Assembly (NCBI RefSeq): GCF_044759095.2
Contig: NZ_JBIYSM020000042.1
Span: forward strand, 1-40,107
Direction of reading: 5' to 3'
Source of the DNA: JBIYSM02 sp044759095
Lineage (GTDB): Bacteria > Bacillota > Bacilli > Brevibacillales > Brevibacillaceae
Length of the DNA: 40,107 nt
The position numbers and the translations under genes were made by a program. Shown here piece after piece: positions 33,422 through 40,107 of this stretch (positions are counted from its first letter, which is position 1; every line of letters starts with the position of its first letter). Under the pieces are notes generated by a model. That model did not search any database. It had not been told where the DNA came from and saw only the letters and a program-made list of their open reading frames with translations.

Positions 33422-34645
33422 CTATCGACTGATCCTGAGCAATCTAAGCAGCGGGACGAACCGCTTCCGACCTTTGAACTGACGTCGCGATTCATCTCCT
33501 ACCAAACGCTCGGCGATGTAGCGCACTTGTTTGGAGAGCCGGTGGGAGGGGGACTTCAAAACGAATGGGATCCCTTCGTTCGCAGCCCGATCGACGAACG
33601 AGAAGTCATTTCCCACCTCGAAGTCAACGTTTCTGCCGAGGATCTGTTCGACATCACGCTGTCTGATTCCGGTTTGGGAATGAGCCCGGTTTAACAAAAA
33701 CGTCCATTCTTGCATGTCGTAGGAGAGTGTCTGGAGCACATCAAGCATGCGCCGGTTGTTCTTGGCTACAGCCAGATTTGGCGTCGACACCACCATATGC
33801 AAATCGCACTGCTCAACGACGGTAAAAAAGATGTCGTTCAATTGCGCCGCTGTATCCACGATAATCCATTCGAACATCTCCTTGCAGATGGTCAGGATTT
33901 GATTGATATGTTTGGGCGCGATCGCCTCTCCGTGTTCCGGCTTTGCAGGCGCCTTTAAGAGATAAAGACCGCTCTCCAGTTTTTCGAAAAAGTTGATCAA
34001 CACCTCGCTGTCAATCTCGTTGGTGTCGACAACAAGATCATACAGATTCTTTGCAGCCGTCTTTGCAGACAACATGAGCGCTGTATCACCGTACGGCAGA
34101 TCAAAGTCCAAGAGAGCCACCTTCCTGCCTTGCTGTGCAAGGACTGTTGCCAAATTGGTCGCCATGGTGGTTTTCCCGACTCCTCCCTTGGCACTGACCA
34201 GACAAAGGGCTTTTGGTTTATTGACAAAATGATCCTCCAGAAACGTCGTTTCTCTGCGTGAACGCCGCTTTACCTCCAAGGTGTACACGTCCAGTATGGT
34301 GGCGACAAGCTGCTCGGAGGATACCGGTTTTACCAGAAACTCTTTCGCTCCGGCCATCATGGCTTTTCGCAAGTAGTCCGGGTCGTCCTGGACAGAGACC
34401 ATGATGACTGCCGTTTTCGGGGAAACGAGCGAGATCTTCTCCGTCGCCTTCAATCCGTCCAATACCGGCATGTTGATGTCCATCAAAACGACGTCAGGAT
34501 GCAATTTCAACGTCTTTTCCAAAGCATCCGCGCCGTTTTCGGCCTCGCCGACCACTTCAATTTCATCTTCGAAGGAGAGCAGCTTATTCAGGTTGGTTCT
34601 CGTCTCAGCTGAGTCATCCACTAACAATACACGAATCGCCGGCAA
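33422..34645 (-). CDS. cpaE: CpaE/TadZ pilus localisation ATPase with receiver domain
   Basis: A 407-residue protein. Residues 1-120 form a response-regulator receiver domain with acidic pocket Asp10/Asp11, phosphoacceptor Asp56 (LMDINMP) and the Lys of FLVKPV. Residues 145-380 are a MinD/ParA-like ATPase with deviant Walker A KGGVGKTT and the IIVDTAA Walker B. In TadZ proteins of Gram-negatives the receiver part is usually degenerate; here all canonical residues remain, so phosphorylation may still control it, though no kinase gene lies nearby. ATG 34645 behind GGAGGGGAG. It places the pilus machinery in the cell. Confidence 0.93.
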   Translation of the reverse strand: MPAIRVLLVDDSAETRTNLNKLLSFEDEIEVVGEAENGADALEKTLKLHPDVVLMDINMPVLDGLKATEKISLVSPKTAVIMVSVQDDPDYLRKAMMAGAKEFLVKPVSSEQLVATILDVYTLEVKRRSRRETTFLEDHFVNKPKALCLVSAKGGVGKTTMATNLATVLAQQGRKVALLDFDLPYGDTALMLSAKTAAKNLYDLVVDTNEIDSEVLINFFEKLESGLYLLKAPAKPEHGEAIAPKHINQILTICKEMFEWIIVDTAAQLNDIFFTVVEQCDLHMVVSTPNLAVAKNNRRMLDVLQTLSYDMQEWTFLLNRAHSQTGIRQRDVEQILGRNVDFEVGNDFSFVDRAANEGIPFVLKSPSHRLSKQVRYIAERLVGDESRRQFKGRKRFVPLLRLLRISR

Positions 34646-34657
34646 CTGACTCCCCTC

Positions 34658-35431
34658 CTATCGCATTAAGGCTGTATTCGTCTGAACGCCAAACGTATTC
34701 ACGTTTTTCTTGTCCTGCGGGGCCCGCAGCAGAAGGCGGATTTCACCATACGATTCAGCAAAGCCAAGTGATTCCGCTTGCGATGGCGTAACGGCAAGCG
34801 TGATGGTGGAGCCCCCCTGTTCCTTCTTGCCGTCCTCTGCCGATTTTTTGGCGTCGTCTTTGCCTTCTGACTGTTGACTTTGAGGTTTTTGATCAATGGG
34901 TTCCTCGTGAACTTTTCCCACCGCCAGTACCGGGATGTTTTGCAGAGTCACTTTGACGATGTCCTGAGAAATTTTTAAATCTTCTGCCGTATACGCTACC
35001 AGCACGTCCACGCGATCTCCCGGCACAATCAAACCACCTGCTCCTTTGACATTGGAGTACGAAATGCTCATGGCTCTAAGCCCGTCGGGAATTTGCATGG
35101 CGAACAGGTTGGAACCCTGGACCTTGGCCACTTTTGGCCGTAAGATGACCTCATCTTCGACAAATGTTTGCAAGCTGACCATTCCAACAACTCCCGACAT
35201 ATCTGTTACGGCATCGGAATGTATGCTTTTCCAGTGGACCTGTACCGGCTTCACCATCTTGTCGGTAATGATCGTGTGCGGCGGAATGGTGGTCGCTGCT
35301 ACGATAACGGTGCGTGTGGTTTCCTTGGGACTTGCTTCCTTCACTTTTTGCTGCAAAAACATGTAGATCAAATAGGTGGTTACCATCGCACACAAGATGG
35401 ATATGATCAGCAGGCTTCCCTTTCGTTTCAT
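34658..35431 (-). CDS. cpaB: Pilus assembly protein CpaB/RcpC
   Basis: A 257-residue protein with an N-terminal membrane anchor (LLIISILCAMVTTYLIYMFL). It has an SAF domain (about 40-105: VIVAATTIPPHTIITDKMV, VEDEVILRPKV) and an RcpC-type beta domain (RAMSISYSNVKGAGGLIVPGDRVDVL), interrupted by a charged low-complexity insert (about 175-210). In monoderms it cannot act with an outer-membrane secretin and may contact the cell wall. ATG 35431 follows GAGGTGAAGCC. Normal length. Confidence 0.92.
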   Translation of the reverse strand: MKRKGSLLIISILCAMVTTYLIYMFLQQKVKEASPKETTRTVIVAATTIPPHTIITDKMVKPVQVHWKSIHSDAVTDMSGVVGMVSLQTFVEDEVILRPKVAKVQGSNLFAMQIPDGLRAMSISYSNVKGAGGLIVPGDRVDVLVAYTAEDLKISQDIVKVTLQNIPVLAVGKVHEEPIDQKPQSQQSEGKDDAKKSAEDGKKEQGGSTITLAVTPSQAESLGFAESYGEIRLLLRAPQDKKNVNTFGVQTNTALMR

Positions 35432-35444
35432 GGCTTCACCTCGG

Positions 35445-36362
35445 TTATTCCGTTAATTTTACTGAGTAAACGCCGTAATTTTTCCCTGACCCGAGCTCTC
35501 CCGGAGTTACCATGCGTAAAAACCTGCCTGTAATGATCATGTCTCCGCCGCTTCCCTCTGTTCCTTCCAGAAAAAAAGCAGCAAAACCCAAGACGGTGAC
35601 TGGTTTTTTGCCGTTGACATCGAGGGAGTCAATGACCGGAAGGAACATGATTCTATGGCAGCTGCGGTCGGCGGTTTGATAGGATTGGCACTCGGATCTG
35701 TCTATATCTTGATCCATTCGGAATTGAATCGCCCCTTTTACAGGACCGTGATTAATTCCTGTTTTGGTAGGAATTTTGTCTCCAACTTCAATCTCTCCTT
35801 CGTACCCGTAGCGAATATTATTCGTCAGAGCACTCGCTCCTCCGCCGCCAAGATCCAGGAAGCCGTAATTACCCGAGTAGCCCTCTCCCGCTTCTTCACT
35901 TAGTTCATAAAGCTGACCGTACTTAAACGTCTGATCGGGTACGCCGATCGGCACCAATCCTGTCATCGCTACCGTTGTCCCCGCTCGTGCTTTTGCGTCC
36001 GCCCGGACATGGGATGCGTTCACTCCCATGATCTTGGCAAACGAAAGCGATACCGTCTCTTCTCCGTCTGCGGAAATCGTTAGCTTCGCAGGATCTGCCT
36101 CCACACCAAACGAGCCCGCGCCGTTTGATTGCACATAGAATCGTGCCGTCTCTTCCGCTTCCGCCTTCGAGTAGATGATTTTCTGAATGCCGGCCAACAC
36201 GCCAGCATCCAACGCATTTTGCAGCTTTTGCTGCCGTACGTATAACATGCCGACGTCAGCGACGAGAGCAAGGAACAATAAAAAAACAACCATTCCCCCT
36301 GCCACGATCAGGCTGACATTGCCGTTTTCCTCACGAAGCAATCGATACCCAATCTTTTTCAT
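35445..36362 (-). CDS. TadG-like protein with Flp-pilus assembly N-domain
   Basis: A 305-residue protein. N-terminus NGNVSLIVAGGMVVFLLFLALVADVGMLYVRQQKLQNALDAGVLAGIQ is the Tad-like (TadE/TadG N-terminal) domain: a prepilin-like helix followed by the D-A-x-x-L-A-G motif. The remainder (about 95-305) is extracytoplasmic, beta-rich, with a Gly-rich stretch and a Cys pair (ECQSYQTADRSC). Unlike larger TadG proteins it has no von Willebrand A domain. ATG 36362 behind GGAGGATGG. Probably a minor pilus component. Confidence 0.87.
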   Translation of the reverse strand: MKKIGYRLLREENGNVSLIVAGGMVVFLLFLALVADVGMLYVRQQKLQNALDAGVLAGIQKIIYSKAEAEETARFYVQSNGAGSFGVEADPAKLTISADGEETVSLSFAKIMGVNASHVRADAKARAGTTVAMTGLVPIGVPDQTFKYGQLYELSEEAGEGYSGNYGFLDLGGGGASALTNNIRYGYEGEIEVGDKIPTKTGINHGPVKGAIQFRMDQDIDRSECQSYQTADRSCHRIMFLPVIDSLDVNGKKPVTVLGFAAFFLEGTEGSGGDMIITGRFLRMVTPGELGSGKNYGVYSVKLTE

Positions 36363-36377
36363 TCTCGTTCCATCCTC

Positions 36378-36761
36378 CTACTCCATTCGCATGGAAATCT
36401 CGGAGTTCAGCGATATGGTATCCGGGATCACTCCGCGCAGATAGGGTATTAACAGCGCGTGATCGTAGGTAATGTCAACGGTGACCGTTTCTCCGGCCGT
36501 CCTCTCGCTTTCGCTTGGCCGCACTTCATAACGCATGCGTGTTACATCAAGAGACGTCATGTCCTGTTCAATCACGGATTGCAAAACGTCGTTACTGCTG
36601 CCCAGACTTGCGTAACGGACCGCATCTCGCGCAGCTTGCTGAACAACGATGTATGCGTGAAACACCCTCCCAAATTCCACAATGCCGCACAAAAGCAGCA
36701 GGAGAATGGGCATCACCAACGCCATCTCAACCAGGGCGGACCCTTTTTCATCGCGAATCAC
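36378..36761 (-). CDS. tadE: TadE-like pseudopilin
   Basis: A 127-residue protein with the TadE signature at residues 1-40: DEKGSALVEMALVMPILLLLLCGIVEFGRVF, where E of VEMAL acts like the prepilin Glu5. I chose GTG 36761, spaced 9 bases from GGGAGG and overlapping the prepilin-peptidase stop as GTGA; the longer frame to 36989 lies inside that gene and is not homologous. Minor pilin of the Flp pilus. Confidence 0.9.
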   Translation of the reverse strand: MIRDEKGSALVEMALVMPILLLLLCGIVEFGRVFHAYIVVQQAARDAVRYASLGSSNDVLQSVIEQDMTSLDVTRMRYEVRPSESERTAGETVTVDITYDHALLIPYLRGVIPDTISLNSEISMRME

Positions 36762-37252
36762 AACGCCCCGCCTCCCGACTTCCAGACGTTTCTGCCAATC
36801 TCGATCAAGGTACCGAGGCCGATCGCGATTCCATATGGCACTTTTACACCTGTTGTGACACCTTTCAACGACAATCCGTACAAGGCCAGTCTCCAGATTC
36901 GCTCGCGCCAAATCGCGTATAATGATAGAAAAAGCCCGACCATACCCATCCACAAACAGGCAGGAAAAAGGAACTGAACCCCCATCCAAGCGCCGATCAT
37001 CGCGAGCAGTTTTACGTCTCCCGCCCCCATGCCGCCTTTGGCAAAGGGAATGAGGAGAATGAGTACTCCTGCGACAAATCCGATTGCAGTTGGAAGCAAA
37101 CCGGCGGTCCCTTTTTCCAGCCCGTGAACAAGAAAAGCGGACAGGATACCGGAAAACGTAAGCCAGTTGGGAATTCGTCGGTACCGGAGATCAAGCCACA
37201 TGGCAACGAACAGGAGAGGTAATAAGACCATCAGATCAATGCCTATCGTCAT
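36758..37252 (-). CDS. tadV: A24 prepilin peptidase (TadV/CpaA)
   Basis: A 164-residue integral membrane aspartic protease with six hydrophobic segments, processing the Flp and TadE-like prepilins. Active-site Asp in WLDLRYRRIPNWLT (Asp21) and in GGMGAGDVKLLAMIGA (G-x-G-D motif, about residue 78). It lacks the N-terminal methylase domain of type IV prepilin peptidases, as is typical of TadV. ATG 37252; the ribosome binding site is weak (AAAGAAGGAGCGG about 10-15 bases upstream). Confidence 0.94.
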   Translation of the reverse strand: MTIGIDLMVLLPLLFVAMWLDLRYRRIPNWLTFSGILSAFLVHGLEKGTAGLLPTAIGFVAGVLILLIPFAKGGMGAGDVKLLAMIGAWMGVQFLFPACLWMGMVGLFLSLYAIWRERIWRLALYGLSLKGVTTGVKVPYGIAIGLGTLIEIGRNVWKSGGGAL

Positions 37253-37289
37253 GCAGAACCGCTCCTTCTTTACCAGGCATCAGGATATA

Positions 37290-37322
37290 GGAAAGCCCTA
37301 CCCCAGCGGAGTAGGACTTTCT
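37290..37322 (-). terminator. Hairpin between flp genes and tadV
   Basis: AAGTCCTAC and GTAGGGCTT pair around an 11-base loop; the T-tract (CTTTCCTAT) is weak. Likely a partial terminator or processing site that lets pilin mRNA exceed machinery mRNA. Confidence 0.6.
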
Positions 37323-37344
37323 CGATTAGGGTACGAATAATTGA

Positions 37345-37560
37345 TTAGTTCGTCGGGCTGACTGATGTACCTTGATTTGTTTCGTTGAATGCTTCCAGGA
37401 TTCTTGTGTAAATTGTCGAAAGACTGACTTGTACTTGACTGAGCGAACTAACCAGAACAATGGCGATCAAAAAGATGGTCAGGCTGTATTCCACCAGGCC
37501 TTGTCCGTCTTCTTCCCACACCATTCGATCCATGAACTCTGTCAGGGCAACCAACTTCAT
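37345..37560 (-). CDS. flp: Flp-family pilin 2
   Basis: A 71-residue Flp/Fap-type IVb prepilin. Leader MKLVALTEFMDRMVWEEDGQG is cut after Gly; the mature protein starts LVEYSL, with the conserved Glu at +3 position region and Tyr, then the hydrophobic helix (TIFLIAIVLVSSLS). It is longer at the C-terminus than pilin 1 (Asn/Thr/Ser tail). ATG 37560; GTAGGA directly before it is close for a binding site, so translation may be coupled to pilin 1, whose stop overlaps this spacer by 2 bp. Confidence 0.9.
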   Translation of the reverse strand: MKLVALTEFMDRMVWEEDGQGLVEYSLTIFLIAIVLVSSLSQVQVSLSTIYTRILEAFNETNQGTSVSPTN

Positions 37561-37562
37561 TC

Positions 37563-37739
37563 CTACGGAGCGTTTGTATTCGTAAGGGTGGTGCCGATGT
37601 CGCCAAAGATGTTTTCCAAACCGCCTCGCATTGCAGTAAGGCCGCCGATCAGAAGAATGGCAATCAGGCCGATAATCAGACCATACTCCACCATTCCTTG
37701 TCCCTCTTCCTCGACAAACATGCGCTTTACGATTTCCAT
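37563..37739 (-). CDS. flp: Flp-family pilin 1
   Basis: A 58-residue type IVb prepilin: leader MEIVKRMFVEEEGQG, mature start MVEYGLIIGLIAILLIGGL with Glu and Tyr in the standard places, and a short tail. ATG 37739 is 8 bases after AAAGGAGG. It is the first gene of the Tad operon, directly below the c-di-GMP riboswitch, and is likely the main pilin. Confidence 0.93.
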   Translation of the reverse strand: MEIVKRMFVEEEGQGMVEYGLIIGLIAILLIGGLTAMRGGLENIFGDIGTTLTNTNAP

Positions 37740-37777
37740 ACTTTTTCCTCCTTTTGATATGTGTTTGCAAGCGAATA

Positions 37778-37876
37778 TTGGAGGGCAACCCGGCTGTCTT
37801 ATCCAGCTGCTCAGGTAGAATGACTGGACGTAGACCCGTGGCTTTGCGTCCCTGACTTTCGACAGGTTTGCCTCTG
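37778..37876 (-). promoter_or_regulatory. Class I cyclic-di-GMP riboswitch (GEMM-I) of the Tad operon
   Basis: On the minus strand the aptamer reads GAGGCAAACC, a short stem closed by GAAA, GGGACGCAAAGCC, CGGGTCTA, a second helical arm, then CAGCTGGATAAGACAGCCGGG and GTTGCCCTC. These are the conserved GEMM-I elements: the GAAA tetraloop, its receptor, the GGGACGCAAAGCC junction that holds the ligand and the closing P1. It sits about 40 bases before the flp1 start. There is no terminator between aptamer and gene. CCTCC of the closing strand is complementary to the GGAGG of flp1, suggesting translational control. Confidence 0.93.
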
Positions 37877-37891
37877 TATGCTGCTTGCACT

Positions 37892-37901
37892 CTCACTATA
37901 C
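37892..37901 (-). promoter_or_regulatory. Probable -10 box of the Tad operon
   Basis: TATAGT on the minus strand about 20 bases before the aptamer. The -35 box is poor, so the sigma factor is uncertain. Confidence 0.45.
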
Positions 37902-38246
37902 CGTCAAAATATGTCGAATAAACATGCTGAAAGATGGAATTTTATCCCTGCCTGAAGACAGATTTCCAGAACTTACCTCGAGACAATATCTGGAAATACG
38001 ACGTTCTTCAGACCTCCTTCATCAGTCTCAGGCGATAGTGCGGAAGTAGGACAAGTCTTTATTTTTATTCCATTTACTATTTTTTAACATTTTTTAATGT
38101 AGTGCTATGCTCATGTATGTAGATGTCGGTTATTCCGGGAAAAATAGGGCTTGCAATCTAGTTTGAAAGAAACAGGCTATGCAATTCTACCTGGCGAACT
38201 GATTAGGAAGGCTCGTCTGATGGGAAAAATGGGGATAAATTGATCG
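37902..38246. other. Intergenic between divergent units
   Basis: About 345 bp without a recognised gene. Around 38160-38236 there is a 27-codon frame (KETGYAILPGELIRKARLMGKMGIN) without a binding site that I do not trust. No terminator or promoter could be set firmly. Confidence 0.35.
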
Positions 38247-38260
38247 TAGGAGGATGGGAA

Positions 38261-38410
38261 ATGCCTCAGCTTCAGTTGTCCGAAGAAGAATACAACTCCC
38301 TGATGGAACGCATCTACAAGATCCTCAACCGCACGGAGGAGCTTGATCACGTGACCCACCACCTGATGTGGGAAGTGTGGCGCGTGCTGCATCACAGCAA
38401 ACTTTCATAG
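38261..38410 (+). CDS. 49-residue helical small protein
   Basis: ATG 38261 lies 7 bases after AGGAGG (38248-38253), a strong start. The product is acidic and helical with a central amphipathic helix (EEYNSLMERIYKILNRTEEL) and a His/Trp-rich end (HHLMWEVWRVLHH). No membrane helix and no family recognised. It precedes the transporter gene by about 90 bp in the same direction. Confidence 0.65.
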   Translation: MPQLQLSEEEYNSLMERIYKILNRTEELDHVTHHLMWEVWRVLHHSKLS

Positions 38411-38500
38411 GGTGTATCCGCTTTCACCCATGCTCCTCCCTCCGCATACTGTGAAGCAAGGGTCATCCCTTGCAACACGAGACAAAGGAGGATGGGAGAC

Positions 38501-39898
38501 ATGGGTGTTGATCTTGTATGGCTGCATGGCGTATACGTCCTGTTTGTACTCCTGATCATCGGCATGATGATCATGCGGCGTGATACAAGCCTGGTAAGCA
38601 TTTTGGGCATCTCTTTCCTCGGTCTCACGGCGACCGGTTCCATCACCGCTTCCGTGGGAGGTATATTTGGCAGCTTCATCTATGCCATCACCGAACTTTT
38701 ACCTACGATTCTCGTGATTTGTATTATTGTGGCGATGAGCCACGTCCTGACCGAAACGGGCGTAAATGAGACGATGATTCGCCCGATGACCAGGCTGGTG
38801 CGAACCCCTGCATTGGCGTACTGGGTAATCGGGATTGTGATGATGGTGATCTCCTGGTTTTTCTGGCCGTCTCCTGCCGTCGCTCTGATCGGGGCCGTGA
38901 TGCTGCCCGTTGCGCTGCGCGTGGGTCTGCCCGCTCTGGGAGTAGCCGTTGCAATGAACCTGTTTGGCCACGGGATCGCCCTGTCAGGTGACTTCATCAT
39001 CCAGGGCGCTCCCACCTTGACTGCGAAAGCGGCGGGTATCCCTGTCGAAGATGTGATCTTTGCAAGCGTACCGCTCGTCATCGTAATGGGGTTGGTGACG
39101 ACCGTCACCGCGTTCTGGTACTTGCGCAAGGATATGAAGAGCGGTCTGCTCAGTGTGAATCAGGAAGTGGCGGCTACTCACGAAGTACAGCCGTCGGAAG
39201 CGCGCGTTGCCATCTCTGAGACAGCTCGCACCTGGCTGGCGGCACTGGTTCCTGTGCTCTTTCTACTGGACGTCATGGCGATGTTTTCGTTTGACCTGAA
39301 AGGCGGCGACGCGACTGCGCTGGTTGGCGGAACTTCTCTGCTGATTCTCCTGCTCATCACCTTGATCGGACATAAGAGCGCTGCCCTTGAGCAGGTGACA
39401 ACCAACCTGATCAAAGGGTTCCAGTTCGGATTTAAAGTGTTTGGTCCGGTAATCCCCATCGCAGCCTTTTTCTACATGGGCGACAGCGGGTTTGTGAAGG
39501 TGTTCGGGGAAGTGCTTCCAACCGGCTCCAACGGCATTGTCAACGATCTGGGGGTCGCTCTGGCCCACACGATTCCACTCAGCAAAGAAGTGGCCGCCCT
39601 GACGTTGACAGCGGTCGGGGTGATTACGGGTCTTGACGGTTCCGGCTTCTCTGGCATTACGCTCGCGGGCTCGCTCGCACAGCTGTTTGCTACCGCTCTC
39701 GGCACGGGAGCTGCTACACTGACGGCCTTGGGCCAGGTGGCGGCGATCTGGGTAGGCGGCGGCACGATCATCCCCTGGGCGCTGATTCCGGCAGCGGCCA
39801 TCTGCGGCGTCGATCCGTTCGAGCTGGCACGGCGCAACCTGTATCCCGTCGCGATCGGTTTGTTGGTAACCACGATTGTGGCCATGTTTTTGATCTGA
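38501..39898 (+). CDS. Ion-transporter-superfamily membrane protein
   Basis: A 465-residue polytopic protein with about 12 hydrophobic segments and two pseudo-symmetric halves. Reentrant-type Gly-rich loops are seen (ISFLGLTATGSITASVGGIFGSF; LDGSGFSGITLAGSLAQLFATALGTGAATL), as in the GntP/CitMHS/DctM-type ion-transporter superfamily. The substrate, probably an organic acid with H+ or Na+, cannot be read. ATG 38501 is spaced 9 bases from AAAGGAGG; the ATG at 38492 abuts that site and is not used. A terminator made by repeat copy C follows. Confidence 0.82.
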   Translation: MGVDLVWLHGVYVLFVLLIIGMMIMRRDTSLVSILGISFLGLTATGSITASVGGIFGSFIYAITELLPTILVICIIVAMSHVLTETGVNETMIRPMTRLVRTPALAYWVIGIVMMVISWFFWPSPAVALIGAVMLPVALRVGLPALGVAVAMNLFGHGIALSGDFIIQGAPTLTAKAAGIPVEDVIFASVPLVIVMGLVTTVTAFWYLRKDMKSGLLSVNQEVAATHEVQPSEARVAISETARTWLAALVPVLFLLDVMAMFSFDLKGGDATALVGGTSLLILLLITLIGHKSAALEQVTTNLIKGFQFGFKVFGPVIPIAAFFYMGDSGFVKVFGEVLPTGSNGIVNDLGVALAHTIPLSKEVAALTLTAVGVITGLDGSGFSGITLAGSLAQLFATALGTGAATLTALGQVAAIWVGGGTIIPWALIPAAAICGVDPFELARRNLYPVAIGLLVTTIVAMFLI

Positions 39899-39902
39899 GG
39901 AA

Positions 39903-40046
39903 GAAAACCCACCCGGCATTAGCTATTCTCACCCCACTCGGCGGTAGCTATCGCTGAGCCGAGTGGGGTCCCTTTTTTCGCCGGGCGGGGCCCCGAACCC
40001 TTTTCTAGCGGCTGTATGGGATGTCCAAATTTATAAATTCTGGTGT
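39903..40046 (-). repeat. Dispersed structured repeat, copy C (with an extra inner hairpin)
   Basis: Inverted relative to copies A and B. Outer stem CCCGCCCGGC/GCCGGGTGGG and head are the same as in copy B. The loop carries an additional 11-bp hairpin (CCCCACTCGGC/GCCGAGTGGGG, 39931-39968) followed on the + strand by TCCCTTTTTT. That inner hairpin acts as the terminator of the transporter gene. Confidence 0.88.
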
Positions 40047-40107
40047 ATGAAATAATGTCCTTAAACAAAGGAAAATCCCCAGCGACTACGGAAAAAAGAA
40101 GTACCTG

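Noticed and set aside
36762..36989. N-terminal extension of the TadE-like protein
   Set aside because: Lies within the prepilin peptidase gene and precedes the well-placed GTG.
37561..37896. N-terminal extension of pilin 2 to 183 residues
   Set aside because: The extension overlaps pilin 1 and the riboswitch in another frame; the prepilin leader starts at 37560.
38160..38236. Short frame encoding a K-E-T-G-Y...K-M-G-I-N peptide
   Set aside because: No ribosome binding site, only TTG as a start, under 30 residues.
40054..40107. Possible start of a rightward ORF at the window edge
   Set aside because: ATG without a binding site and only 18 codons visible; cannot be judged.

Overview
The window looks like a chromosomal stretch of an endospore-forming Bacillales, most likely of the Brevibacillus/Paenibacillaceae type. 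This is inferred from an alpha/beta-type small acid-soluble spore protein, a YpdA-type bacillithiol-disulfide reductase, strong AGGAGG ribosome binding sites, frequent GTG/TTG starts and many U-tailed terminators. No rRNA, tRNA or CRISPR array was seen.

Layout. (1) 1-5640 is an AT-rich accessory island: the wreckage of an Rhs/Wap-type polymorphic toxin locus. Two 5'-truncated rhs ends (2082-2867 and 3284-4429) share a near-identical core but carry unrelated C-terminal tips. Each is followed by a hairpin and a small membrane-protein gene that is a candidate immunity gene. The second copy is split by one amber codon. A DUF5677-like gene is wedged against the first copy, and a third, headless fragment (4780-5298) follows. 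(2) 5866-7204 holds a MaoC-type hydratase and an aldo/keto reductase; 7284-7823 is the stump of a sodium:solute symporter. (3) 7915-14565 is a Tn3-family transposon of the Tn4430 type. It has 38-bp inverted repeats, a 6-bp target duplication, a transposase gene that has lost its catalytic-Glu region, a TnpI tyrosine recombinase with its recognition site, a RelE-type toxin-antitoxin pair and three exported-protein genes. A third, worn inverted repeat lies inside it. (4) 14788-17422 has ypdA, a long gene-poor gap and deoD. (5) 17995-24574 is a fatty-acid beta-oxidation cluster (acyl-CoA dehydrogenase, 3-hydroxyacyl-CoA dehydrogenase, thiolase). It has a -24/-12 sigma-54 promoter and, just upstream, a CBS-PAS sigma-54 activator preceded by a short pyruvate kinase. 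(6) 24773-28498 carries a D,D-carboxypeptidase, a small alarmone synthetase, an M23 peptidase, a small unknown protein and the SASP. (7) 28774-29652 is a 5'-3' exonuclease. (8) 29709-37739 is a complete Tad (Flp pilus) operon read leftward, with two tandem Flp pilins and a class I cyclic-di-GMP riboswitch in its leader. (9) 38261-39898 holds a 49-residue ORF and a large membrane transporter.

Two regulatory circuits can be read directly. A sigma-54 activator faces a -24/-12 promoter that serves a beta-oxidation operon, and a c-di-GMP riboswitch controls the whole Tad pilus operon. A roughly 95-bp structured intergenic repeat occurs three times (17762, 24664 and, inverted, 39903) with the stem and loop varying around a constant head. 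It matches no family I can name.
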